A DNA stretch of 16,368 nucleotides from JAAYUK01 sp035319145 (GTDB taxonomy: Bacteria; Nitrospirota; Thermodesulfovibrionia; Thermodesulfovibrionales; Dissulfurispiraceae). The DNA is taken from NCBI GenBank assembly GCA_035319145.1, contig DATHDH010000171.1:1-16368 (forward strand), read 5' to 3'. Made by a program: the position numbers and the translations under genes. This document shows positions 1 to 6,180 of the stretch, piece by piece. The notes under the pieces were generated by a model. That model was not told the DNA's origin. It saw only the letters and a list, made by a program, of their open reading frames with translations, and made no database searches. Numbering within the stretch: the stretch's first letter is position 1; every line of letters starts with the position of its first letter.

Positions 1-174
1 TATACCGCAAGCGGAGCGGCCCTGCGCGGCATTAACACTATCGTGCCGGTGGATGGCATGTCGGCGGAAGACCTCTTTGCAGAGCAGTATGTCGTATGGC
101 ATCTGAAAAACGCGCCGCGGGTCTCGGGAAAGACCGTCCTGACCAAGATGGAGTCGATGACCTTCAGCAAATAA
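1..174 (+). CDS. Isochorismatase-family cysteine hydrolase, C-terminal fragment
   Basis: The frame is open from base 1 and ends at TAA 172-174, giving the last 57 residues of a protein whose start lies outside the window. The visible part reads like the final helix-strand-helix of the isochorismatase/nicotinamidase fold: a 'TASGAALRGINTIVPVDGMS' stretch (the helix after the catalytic loop, then the strand with a conserved Asp), followed by an 'AEQYVVWHL' helix and a short threonine-rich end. The catalytic Asp, Lys and Cys would lie upstream, so activity and substrate cannot be judged. It converges with the minus-strand M23 gene, the two stops being only 20 bases apart, with no obvious terminator between them. 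Confidence 0.65.
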   Translation, partial: YTASGAALRGINTIVPVDGMSAEDLFAEQYVVWHLKNAPRVSGKTVLTKMESMTFSK

Positions 175-194
175 CCGCCTTGCCTGAATTCACA

Positions 195-1226
195 TTATTC
201 GTCGGCTGCTGCGCCTCCAAAAATCGCATCCATGCCGATAGTGCCCCTGTGAACAGGATTTCTGAGCACCAAGCTGTTTCGTACGAGAAATCTTCCATTG
301 AATTTTATCGGGAGCGGCTCTCCTGCAAGCCCCTGTGTTCCGATACGCTGCGCGTGAATTTGAAGGTGCGGTTCGCTCGTCAGTCCTGAATTTCCGACCT
401 TAGCAATTCGCTGCCCTCGCTCGACCGATTGTCCGATCGAAGTGCGAATGCTTCCATTCTTCAAATGCTGAAGGATGACCAATACGCCCTTGCATGCAAT
501 TATTATATGGTTGCCTGCTGCGTTTGACGGATCTTTATCAGGCGGGATGAGATCGGGGAGCCCGCCTTCTGAATGCACGACGGTACCGCTGCATGGGGCA
601 TATACCGGCTCTCCATAGATTTCATACTCGAAGAGATCGTGCGGTACCGTTGCGGACCCGCGCCGTCCGAGGGATTCCAACTTGAGGATATCGACAGCAT
701 ATGCTTCGACGTAAAATCCAGCACTCATCATAGCAGCCGGGGCCAGGTGTTCGTTCAAAATCCTATTAGTCCCACCGTTTGTGACGTAATACGTTCCATT
801 GTCGAGAGGAAACTTAAGTTCCACGGCTACTGCATCTGGTAGCCTCCATCCTGAGAAGAGGTATGCGGTATGTCCTATGAGTACCGTAGCCCATACAAAG
901 GAAATTGTCGTGCGTAAGACTTCTCCTATGGTCCATGTAGGCAACCACTTTTTGCTTGATGCGACTGTCCGGTATGCCTGATATGAAGCCGAGAAAAGCA
1001 GGAGCATGTAAAATGCTGGTGTCAACCATGGAAGATAGAGCCAAAGCCCCGCAAGGGCTATGTCAATAATATAGACCCCCACAATGATGGTCTTCAAAAG
1101 CCATCCCGCCCGAGATCGAACGTTTCCCCGCCAAACCCAGAAGAGCCCGATCTGAGGAAGAAAGATTTGCATTATCGCGAGTGCTATGAATTGTTCCATA
1201 AAATAATGGTAGGCTAATCCCTGCAA
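195..1226 (-). CDS. Membrane protein with C-terminal M23 (LytM-like) domain, ligands degenerate
   Basis: 343 residues from a TTG start. Four hydrophobic segments (about 12-32, 44-64, 66-84, 104-124) precede an M23 metallopeptidase-like domain at about 135-325. The domain shows 'YGEPVYAPCSGTVV' (204-217), 'VILQHLKNGS' (250-259) and 'VGNSGLTSEPHLQIHAQ' (277-293). M23 enzymes are zinc endopeptidases that cut peptidoglycan peptides. Here Asp179 in 'YAVDI' is kept, but the usual His four residues before it is absent; His160 in 'NEH' may replace it. The terminal HxH reads H287-L-Q289, so a zinc-ligand His is Gln. It may be inactive or a scaffold. The start is uncertain. ATG at 1199 (334 aa) is possible, and the frame stays open to a CTG at 1277 that lies 12 nt after a strong Shine-Dalgarno sequence on this strand (1290-1299). 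The fold is clear; activity is doubtful. Confidence 0.75.
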   Translation of the reverse strand: MQGLAYHYFMEQFIALAIMQIFLPQIGLFWVWRGNVRSRAGWLLKTIIVGVYIIDIALAGLWLYLPWLTPAFYMLLLFSASYQAYRTVASSKKWLPTWTIGEVLRTTISFVWATVLIGHTAYLFSGWRLPDAVAVELKFPLDNGTYYVTNGGTNRILNEHLAPAAMMSAGFYVEAYAVDILKLESLGRRGSATVPHDLFEYEIYGEPVYAPCSGTVVHSEGGLPDLIPPDKDPSNAAGNHIIIACKGVLVILQHLKNGSIRTSIGQSVERGQRIAKVGNSGLTSEPHLQIHAQRIGTQGLAGEPLPIKFNGRFLVRNSLVLRNPVHRGTIGMDAIFGGAAADE

Positions 1227-1308
1227 AAGCTCCGGTAAATCACGGACCGCGCGGCCGGATTGTCGAAGATCGTACAGTCAACAACAATACCCTCCTTTTA
1301 GAATCATA

Positions 1309-1336
1309 ACATTGCGCCATACGTTTGGTGCAATGT
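1309..1336. repeat. Inverted repeat / hairpin upstream of the M23 gene
   Basis: Arms 1309-1318 and 1327-1336 pair over ten positions (nine Watson-Crick, one G-T) around an 8-nt loop. The outer seven bases, acattgc/gcaatgt, are perfect. It lies just upstream of the minus-strand Shine-Dalgarno sequence at 1290-1299, so it could be a 5' leader hairpin of the M23 gene or a regulator-binding palindrome. No T-run follows on either strand, which argues against an intrinsic terminator. Confidence 0.45.
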
Positions 1337-1527
1337 CCTATCGTAATATCCTCACTATGACGCAACTTATTGCTGTTTGCAACTTTTTATTGCACATATG
1401 AAATGAAAACCCTCTTAAGATTTCAAGCGTTTTTTTAGCTTTATCCTTCAGCGCAGCAAAGCATACCTGCCACTCAATGTTGCACATGAATACTTCACAC
1501 ATCAAAATATCCTTTATTATCAAAGCA

Positions 1528-1538
1528 CCACAATGTGG
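1528..1538. promoter_or_regulatory. Palindrome ccacaatgtgg, operator-like
   Basis: Perfect 5-bp arms (ccaca/tgtgg) flank one central base. The half-site resembles the 'tgtggt' end of the tandem repeat about 30 bases downstream, so both may be bound by the same regulator. The best local candidate is the GntR/HutC protein encoded at 2192-2929. The link is inferred from proximity and symmetry only. Confidence 0.4.
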
Positions 1539-1565
1539 CACTGCTCTTGCTTGCATATGGCCTGA

Positions 1566-1595
1566 CTACTACATTGTGGTCTACTACTTTGTGGT
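1566..1595 (+). repeat. Tandem 15-bp direct repeat
   Basis: Two adjacent 15-bp units, ctactacattgtggt (1566-1580) and ctactactttgtggt (1581-1595), differ at one base. The 15-bp period places both copies on nearly the same helical face. They overlap the -35 and spacer of the candidate promoter at 1574-1602, the position expected for a repressor site. Confidence 0.55.
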
Positions 1596-1602
1596 ATATG
1601 CT
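1574..1602 (+). promoter_or_regulatory. Candidate sigma70-type promoter of the redox operon
   Basis: TTGTGG (1574-1579), a 17-nt spacer and TATGCT (1597-1602) give a weak but correctly spaced sigma70-like pair about 70 bases before the start codon at 1675. It lies inside the tandem repeat. The match is modest and untested. Confidence 0.35.
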
Positions 1603-1674
1603 CGAACGCTGTCTTTAGGGATGTCGCCGCAACGTTTGGCAATCGAAAGCCGCTCACTATATGAGGAGGAGAGT

Positions 1675-2007
1675 ATGAAAGTCTCGTATGCGAAAGTAGG
1701 AACGTACATTGGAGCCGGAATCGGTCTGCTGCTCTTCGTCGTCGTCTGGATGCTGCCGGTCTCCTATATCGGAGGGGTTTCCGGATCGAGGGTGCAGGAA
1801 TACATCTCCGGCAGTTCGCAGGGAATCATATCGGCGGCCATAATGGCTCTTATTGTACTGGCCTCCGGACTTTTCGTAACGTCCGTAACTGCCGTTGCCG
1901 GGTGGATCGGCGGCACTGCGGTCGGCGCCCTGAAAGCCGCTGCCCCTGAGTCGAAAACCATTGTTGAGCCGATCGGCACCGCAGCGGTGCAGGTCGAGGA
2001 AGCCTGA
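1675..2007 (+). CDS. Small two-helix membrane protein, unrecognised
   Basis: 110 residues. ATG 1675 is chosen because a strong Shine-Dalgarno sequence (aggaggagag, 1663-1673 region) precedes it; the frame is open further upstream, but those codons cross the repeat region. Two hydrophobic segments are visible (about 9-30 and 48-72), the second followed by a glycine-rich 'GWIGGTAVGALKAAAPE' stretch and an acidic tail ending EEA. I do not recognise the family. It is the first gene of a plus-strand run, 184 bases upstream of the GntR regulator, with no clear terminator before the NrfD/cytochrome/Fe-S genes. It could be an accessory subunit of that membrane complex or an independent small membrane protein. 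Confidence 0.6.
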   Translation: MKVSYAKVGTYIGAGIGLLLFVVVWMLPVSYIGGVSGSRVQEYISGSSQGIISAAIMALIVLASGLFVTSVTAVAGWIGGTAVGALKAAAPESKTIVEPIGTAAVQVEEA

Positions 2008-2191
2008 GAAGAAGCGGCGGGCGGGGACGTCTGAAACGGGCGGAACCGCTTGCCGCAGCACTGCCGCGCCATTCTGCTACGGGAATCGAGTTGCGTTTTG
2101 CAGCACTTCGCATTCTCCCCTGACGTTGGGTGTTTCGATTTTTATTTTGAGCATACGGGACATTGTAAATTCGTAAAACAAGGACAATGCA

Positions 2192-2929
2192 TTGATAGGA
2201 AAAGATATCGACAGAGACGGCCAGTTTAAATTGTATGTCCAGATCTATGGCGTCATTCGCCGGATGATTGAGGAAGGCGAATGGACTCCCGGCAGCATGA
2301 TCCCCTCCGAAGATGAACTCTGCAAGATATTCCTCGTGAGCAAAACCACTATCCGCTTGGCGCTGGCAGACCTCGTCAGAGAAGGATATCTCCGACGTCA
2401 GCAGGGAAAGGGGACATTCGTAAAGAGCCCGGTGCCGAATTCAGGCATTACGATGGTTACGCGCGTCAGTGAGGCTATCGATGCGGACGGATTCAGCGGC
2501 GGCAGGGAATCGCTCGAAACCGGCACTTTGCGTCCGGATGAGGAGATCAGCGGTATTCTTGATTTCAACGGCCCGGTCTTCTACGCGAAATGCAGAAATA
2601 TTTATGACCATGAGCCGACCTCCATAGAGGAGCTGTTCGTACCTCTGATGTATTTCCCCGGGATTGAGGGCGAGGATTTTTGCGAGGCCTCATTTTTCGG
2701 CATCGTCAGAAGGCGCTCATTGAGAAAGCTGGACCGCATCGCTCAGACGATCGAGGCCGTTCATCTCAAGAACGATATCACTGCACTCATGGAGGCCGAT
2801 TCTGATGAGCCGGCTCTGCTGCTGCAGCGCGTCTTTATTGATGCAGAGGGAAAACCTATCGCGTATATGCGTCTTTTCGGCCGTGCAGGATACTACTGCT
2901 TCAAGGTTGAATTCGAATCCATCAAATGA
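2192..2929 (+). CDS. GntR-family transcriptional regulator, HutC subfamily
   Basis: 245 residues from TTG 2192, preceded by AAGGA (2180-2184) at 7-nt spacing; the ATG at 2187 reads into a stop after two codons. The N-terminal winged helix-turn-helix (about 13-78) carries the GntR signature: 'LYVQIYGVIRRMIEEGEW', 'PGSMIPSEDELC', 'VSKTTIRLALADLVREGYL' and 'RQQGKGTFV'. The rest (about 85-240) matches the UTRA ligand-binding fold of HutC-type members, ending 'GKPIAYMRLFGRAGYYCF'. Such proteins usually repress transcription until a small effector binds. The effector here is unknown. Its position between the small membrane protein and the NrfD-cytochrome-Fe-S genes suggests it controls this operon and itself, possibly through the repeats at 1528-1595. 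Confidence 0.88.
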   Translation: MIGKDIDRDGQFKLYVQIYGVIRRMIEEGEWTPGSMIPSEDELCKIFLVSKTTIRLALADLVREGYLRRQQGKGTFVKSPVPNSGITMVTRVSEAIDADGFSGGRESLETGTLRPDEEISGILDFNGPVFYAKCRNIYDHEPTSIEELFVPLMYFPGIEGEDFCEASFFGIVRRRSLRKLDRIAQTIEAVHLKNDITALMEADSDEPALLLQRVFIDAEGKPIAYMRLFGRAGYYCFKVEFESIK

Positions 2930-2962
2930 CGGAAAACTGAACCGGAAGGAGGAAAGGGATCA

Positions 2963-3001
2963 CGGCCGTTCAAAAACAGGCTCGCGCGCTGCGGACGGCC
3001 G
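2963..3001 (+). repeat. GC-rich inverted repeat between the regulator and nrfD-like genes
   Basis: Perfect 7-bp arms cggccgt (2963-2969) and acggccg (2995-3001) are separated by 25 bases. No T-run follows, so it is not a typical terminator. It could be a weak leader hairpin that modulates expression of the redox genes, or chance in GC-rich DNA. Confidence 0.2.
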
Positions 3002-3089
3002 GAGGACAAACCAGACTGCTCGTAACGCATCAACTGAGGAAGTACGGAACTAGGTTTTCAATACAACCGGCAAGGAGGCACTCGAAACT

Positions 3090-4268
3090 ATGGAGGCAAG
3101 AGCAATAGCGGCTGAACCATCATTCCGATGGTTCCCGATCGCACTCGGCATTGGCGCCGTCATGCTTCTGGGCCTGTTGTATGGCGCTGCCCAGATTGCA
3201 TTCGTCGGCCATAGTTCTCTCGGCACTACCAAGGAAGTGCCGTGGGGACTTTTCATTATCAATTACGCATGGGCAATCTCCAGCATAGGTCTGAGCTACA
3301 TTGCGTCATTCGGAATAGTCCTTGGATACAAACAGTTCGACGTAATCGGTCGCAGGGCCCTCTACCTGGCGCTTCTGATTGTCGTAGCGGGCGCCTTGAG
3401 CGTTGCAGCCGATTTGGCCCAGCCCTTGCGCTTCTATCACCTGCTGCTGACAGGCCACTACGCGGCACCCATGGGGGTTGTCGCAACAAGTCTTACACTT
3501 TACATCGCCCTGATTGCCCTTGAACTGCTTTTAGTCATTAAGAGGGGCCATCACGACGTTCTTGTCAAAGCGGTTGCAATTGCGGCCTTCATTGCCGCAG
3601 TCGTCGTTCACAGTTACCACGGCGCCATTTTCGGGCTGCATTATTCCCGCTCATTCTGGTATGGCCCGTACTACCCAATCTACTTCCTTCTGTCGGCCCT
3701 TTTCACCTCATCGGCACTCATTATCTTTGTCACAGTCGTTACTTACAAGGCCATGGGGATACAGATGAGCGAGCGGCTGAAGGAGTCGCTGCGGACGATA
3801 GGTACAATGCTTTCGTATCTTCTAGTTGTGGCGCTCTTCTTCCTCTACTGGAAGCTCGTCTCGGGCCATTTTGCCCACAAGAAAGAAGCTATCATGCTGC
3901 TCGGCGGAAGCTTTGCCGTTAACTTCTGGGTTTGCGAAGTCCTGATGACCTATCTGGTACCGCTCGGGATACTCGCGTATGCACGGTTCAAGGACCTGAA
4001 TATAATGGCGATCGCCGGGCTCATGGTCGTTGTCGGCCTTTATGTCGGGCGCTATGACTTCATTATCGTCGGCCAGCTTGTTCCGTTTCTCGGATATGCT
4101 CCTTTTGATGCGACATCCGCGAACGCTGTTTCGTCTCTCGCGACATATACGCCCAGCCTTGCAGAAATAGCGTACTCCATCGGTCTGTTCGGCTTTATTT
4201 GGACCGGGTATATCCTAGGCGTTAAATACCTGCCGCTCCACCAGGATGAAAACGGCAATGGACACTGA
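3090..4268 (+). CDS. NrfD/PsrC-family integral membrane quinone-interacting subunit
   Basis: 392 residues with about ten membrane helices (roughly 15-38, 50-72, 88-110, 128-150, 158-180, 195-218, 236-256, 268-296, 303-320, 357-378), the topology of the longer NrfD-type proteins such as HybB and DsrP rather than eight-helix PsrC. Supporting stretches are 'EVPWGLFIINYAWAISSIG' (49-67), 'ADLAQPLRFYHLL' (108-119) and 'WYGPYYPIYFLLSAL' (190-204). These proteins exchange electrons between the quinone pool and a partner Fe-S subunit at the periplasmic face. AGGAGG lies 11 nt before the ATG, slightly long. The tetraheme cytochrome gene follows after 51 bases and the Fe-S gene after that. No catalytic subunit is adjacent, so electron direction and substrate are unknown. 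Confidence 0.88.
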   Translation: MEARAIAAEPSFRWFPIALGIGAVMLLGLLYGAAQIAFVGHSSLGTTKEVPWGLFIINYAWAISSIGLSYIASFGIVLGYKQFDVIGRRALYLALLIVVAGALSVAADLAQPLRFYHLLLTGHYAAPMGVVATSLTLYIALIALELLLVIKRGHHDVLVKAVAIAAFIAAVVVHSYHGAIFGLHYSRSFWYGPYYPIYFLLSALFTSSALIIFVTVVTYKAMGIQMSERLKESLRTIGTMLSYLLVVALFFLYWKLVSGHFAHKKEAIMLLGGSFAVNFWVCEVLMTYLVPLGILAYARFKDLNIMAIAGLMVVVGLYVGRYDFIIVGQLVPFLGYAPFDATSANAVSSLATYTPSLAEIAYSIGLFGFIWTGYILGVKYLPLHQDENGNGH

Positions 4269-4319
4269 TAGAGCGCCGGAGGCCGGCACACGTGATTTCA
4301 TTCGAAAGGAGAGCCATTC

Positions 4320-4859
4320 ATGGGCATAAAGACGTTGTTTGAAAAGATAGACTGCCTGCTTCGTTATCCGATCACATTCAGCCGGATAGTGGCGGCATTC
4401 GTCATCGTCACAATTCTCGCCGTAGCCGGAGTCGTCGGGGCTAGGATGATTCTCGTTCCATCCTTTACCGCTGCAAATGACGACTACCGCTATCAATGGC
4501 ACCGCGTTGCAAACGAAGAAGAGTGGAAGACTGTCGCGGTAAAACACCAGGGGAATTCCTATTGCAAGGGCTGTCATGCGGATCAGCACAAAAACGTGGC
4601 GGCATCGGCTCACGCGAAAGTTGAGTGCGAGAACTGCCATGGGCCTGCATTCAATCATCCCGACAAACCTGAGAAACTGGTGGTCGATAAGAGCCGGGAG
4701 CTCTGCCTAAGATGCCATGCAAGCCTTCCGTATCGGACTCCGAAATATAATGAGATACCGAAAGGGCCGATGAACCTGAAGATGGTCGATACTGAAGCCC
4801 ACAACACCGGCATGGAATGCGTTACCTGTCACGACGCCCACAAGGCGTCTTTCAAATAG
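4320..4859 (+). CDS. Membrane-anchored tetraheme cytochrome c
   Basis: 179 residues. Four CxxCH heme-binding motifs are visible: CKGCH (82-86), CENCH (103-107), CLRCH (129-133) and CVTCH (167-171). One hydrophobic segment (about 22-43) lacks an evident cleavage site, so it probably anchors the heme domain on the periplasmic side. Several further His residues (for example 76, 90, 98, 112, 161, 174) could be distal ligands. The pattern resembles small cytochrome c3/NapC-like electron-transfer proteins; I cannot assign a named family. The start has a good Shine-Dalgarno sequence (aaggaga). It sits between the NrfD-like and Fe-S genes, the same trio of parts as DsrJ-DsrO-DsrP in the sulfite-reduction complex, but with four hemes and no Dsr enzymes nearby. 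Confidence 0.9.
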   Translation: MGIKTLFEKIDCLLRYPITFSRIVAAFVIVTILAVAGVVGARMILVPSFTAANDDYRYQWHRVANEEEWKTVAVKHQGNSYCKGCHADQHKNVAASAHAKVECENCHGPAFNHPDKPEKLVVDKSRELCLRCHASLPYRTPKYNEIPKGPMNLKMVDTEAHNTGMECVTCHDAHKASFK

Positions 4860-4879
4860 GATAGCGGAGGACTGTGAGC

Positions 4880-5650
4880 ATGAATCCATCAAGAAGAAAC
4901 TTTCTGAAAACCGGCCTTATCACATTAGCCGGGTTAAGCGTTCCGTTGGGGGCCCTGGAATTTCTGACCCCCAAGGCTGCTGCAACCACTGTGAAAGACA
5001 GCAGTCTCAGGTGGGTATTTCTTGTCGACGCGACAAAATGCATCGGGTGCGGCATGTGCGTCAAGGCATGTCTTAATGAAAATGAACTACCGACCAGTTC
5101 TCATTATTCAAGAACGTGGGTTGAGCGGTATGTCGTTACACAAGACGGCCAGATGATCGTCGATTCCCCGATGCAGGCGCGTGCCGGATACATCAGGAAC
5201 GACCCGCGAGGAAAGGAAATCCCCAAAGAGAATATTGCAAAGGGATTCTTCGTCCCGAAGCTCTGCAACCAGTGCGACCTGCCGGTTTGCGTGGACGTCT
5301 GCCCGGCCGGAGCCACCTATAAAACTCCAGACGGCGTTGTTCACGTCGACAGAAAATGGTGCATAGGGTGCGCGGCATGCATCTCGAACTGCCCCTATGG
5401 CGCGAGATTCTTCCACCCGACGCTGCATGTCGTCGAGAAATGCAACTTTTGCTATCACCGGATTACCAAAGGGCTGCAAACGGCGTGCGTCGACTCGTGC
5501 GCCTTCGGCGCGCGCAAAATCGGGAACATCAAAGACCCGAACGATCCGGTCACCAAGACGATTCTGACCGAACGCGTCGCAGTATTGAAACCCGAATACG
5601 GATCAAAGCCGCAGATCTTTTACCTCGGGCTGAGCCAGGAAGTGAAATAG
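4880..5650 (+). CDS. Tat-exported four-cluster ferredoxin subunit, NrfC/DsrO-like
   Basis: 256 residues. A twin-arginine signal (SRRNFLK, residues 4-10, then a hydrophobic stretch to about 28) indicates folded export to the periplasm. Sixteen cysteines in four groups predict four [4Fe-4S] clusters: C54/57/60/64, C129/132/137/141, C161/164/167/171 and C188/191/203/207. This is the layout of NrfC, PhsB, DmsB and DsrO electron-transfer subunits that dock on an NrfD-type membrane protein. ATG 4880 is preferred to the in-frame GTG at 4874 because CGGAGG (4865-4870) is nine bases before the ATG but only three before the GTG. It begins 20 bases after the cytochrome stop and ends the operon just before a strong terminator. 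Export would need TatA/TatC; a tatA gene lies at 13994-14176. Confidence 0.92.
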   Translation: MNPSRRNFLKTGLITLAGLSVPLGALEFLTPKAAATTVKDSSLRWVFLVDATKCIGCGMCVKACLNENELPTSSHYSRTWVERYVVTQDGQMIVDSPMQARAGYIRNDPRGKEIPKENIAKGFFVPKLCNQCDLPVCVDVCPAGATYKTPDGVVHVDRKWCIGCAACISNCPYGARFFHPTLHVVEKCNFCYHRITKGLQTACVDSCAFGARKIGNIKDPNDPVTKTILTERVAVLKPEYGSKPQIFYLGLSQEVK

Positions 5651-5687
5651 CAAAAAAGCATTGTTGCAGGCTGCTGATACAGATAGG

Positions 5688-5713
5688 AAGGGGGCTAAAA
5701 CGCCCCCTTTTTT
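5688..5713 (+). terminator. Rho-independent terminator of the redox operon
   Basis: A perfect 8-bp stem, aagggggc (5688-5695) with gccccctt (5702-5709), closes a 6-nt loop (taaaac) and runs into six consecutive T (5708-5713). It lies 37 bases after the Fe-S gene stop. On the minus strand, downstream of the XRE gene, the hairpin forms too but lacks a T-run, so it should act mainly on plus-strand transcripts. Confidence 0.92.
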
Positions 5714-5746
5714 CGCTTCAAAATACCGTTCAAACAATCCTATGTA

Positions 5747-6127
5747 TTACGTGCCGATCATTGATTTAAAGACCTTGCATTTGCGGCATTTCTTCATTTT
5801 ATCTTCCCAGCTGTCCTGAATCTCGCCATGACAGATCGTGCCGCTGATGAACCAGCAGATATGTCCGGCCTGAAACTCCCATGCTGGACAGCTCTCCTTG
5901 ATTTCCGCCGGACACTTCTCTATTACCCAGCAGGGCTTGTACCTTTTCTCGGGACTCCGCTTCATATGAAGCAGAAACAAGACATGGCGTTCTATATGCG
6001 TAGGAACCTTTCTCCATCCCTGCTCAAAGCTCTGCAACGCCTTCAGAGAGCATCCCAATAGACGCGCCATTTCGTTTTGGGTCTTGCCCAAATCATGACG
6101 AATCTTTACCAAACGCTCTTTTTCCAC
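5747..6127 (-). CDS. XRE-type HTH protein with cysteine-rich 'two-CW' C-terminal domain
   Basis: 126 residues from GTG 6127, chosen because GAGGAG lies about five bases upstream; a TTG at 6154 would add nine residues but has no ribosome site. The N-terminal half is a Cro/CI-type helix-turn-helix ('IRHDLGKTQNEMARLLGCS', 'LQSFEQGWRKVP'). The C-terminal half has seven cysteines in a pattern with two Cys-Trp pairs (CWVIEKCP and CWFISGTIC, ending CRKC). This arrangement is seen in small regulators of Desulfobacterota and similar anaerobes and is probably metal- or redox-binding. The function is not established. It is the last of three codirectional minus-strand genes, 53 bases after the radical SAM gene, and could regulate that unit. 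Confidence 0.8.
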   Translation of the reverse strand: MEKERLVKIRHDLGKTQNEMARLLGCSLKALQSFEQGWRKVPTHIERHVLFLLHMKRSPEKRYKPCWVIEKCPAEIKESCPAWEFQAGHICWFISGTICHGEIQDSWEDKMKKCRKCKVFKSMIGT

Positions 6128-6180
6128 AACCGCTCCTCTCGTCACCCGAAGCAAGACAGTACTTTTTTATTTTAGCACGG

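Larger units (their letters stand above)
1227..1674. other. 448-base intergenic region between divergent genes
   Basis: The region separates the minus-strand M23 gene from the plus-strand redox operon and so should hold both promoters. It contains a strong Shine-Dalgarno match on the minus strand (1290-1299), a hairpin (1309-1336), a palindrome (1528-1538) and a tandem repeat (1566-1595), listed separately. It is locally AT-rich. Related short motifs, 'ttgcacatatgaa' near 1390 and 'ttgcacatgaa' near 1480, also recur. A 72-codon minus-strand frame at 1338-1556 has no convincing start or recognisable protein, so I do not call a gene. Confidence 0.6.

Noticed and set aside
1338..1556. 72-codon minus-strand frame in the large intergenic region
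   Set aside because: No ribosome site, no recognisable protein, and it overlaps the repeats and candidate promoter of the plus-strand operon.
2805..3053. 82-codon plus-strand frame overlapping the GntR end and the gap before the NrfD-like gene
   Set aside because: Mostly an out-of-frame reading of the GntR gene, and the part in the gap is low-complexity and charged. Another open frame in the gap lacks a start codon.
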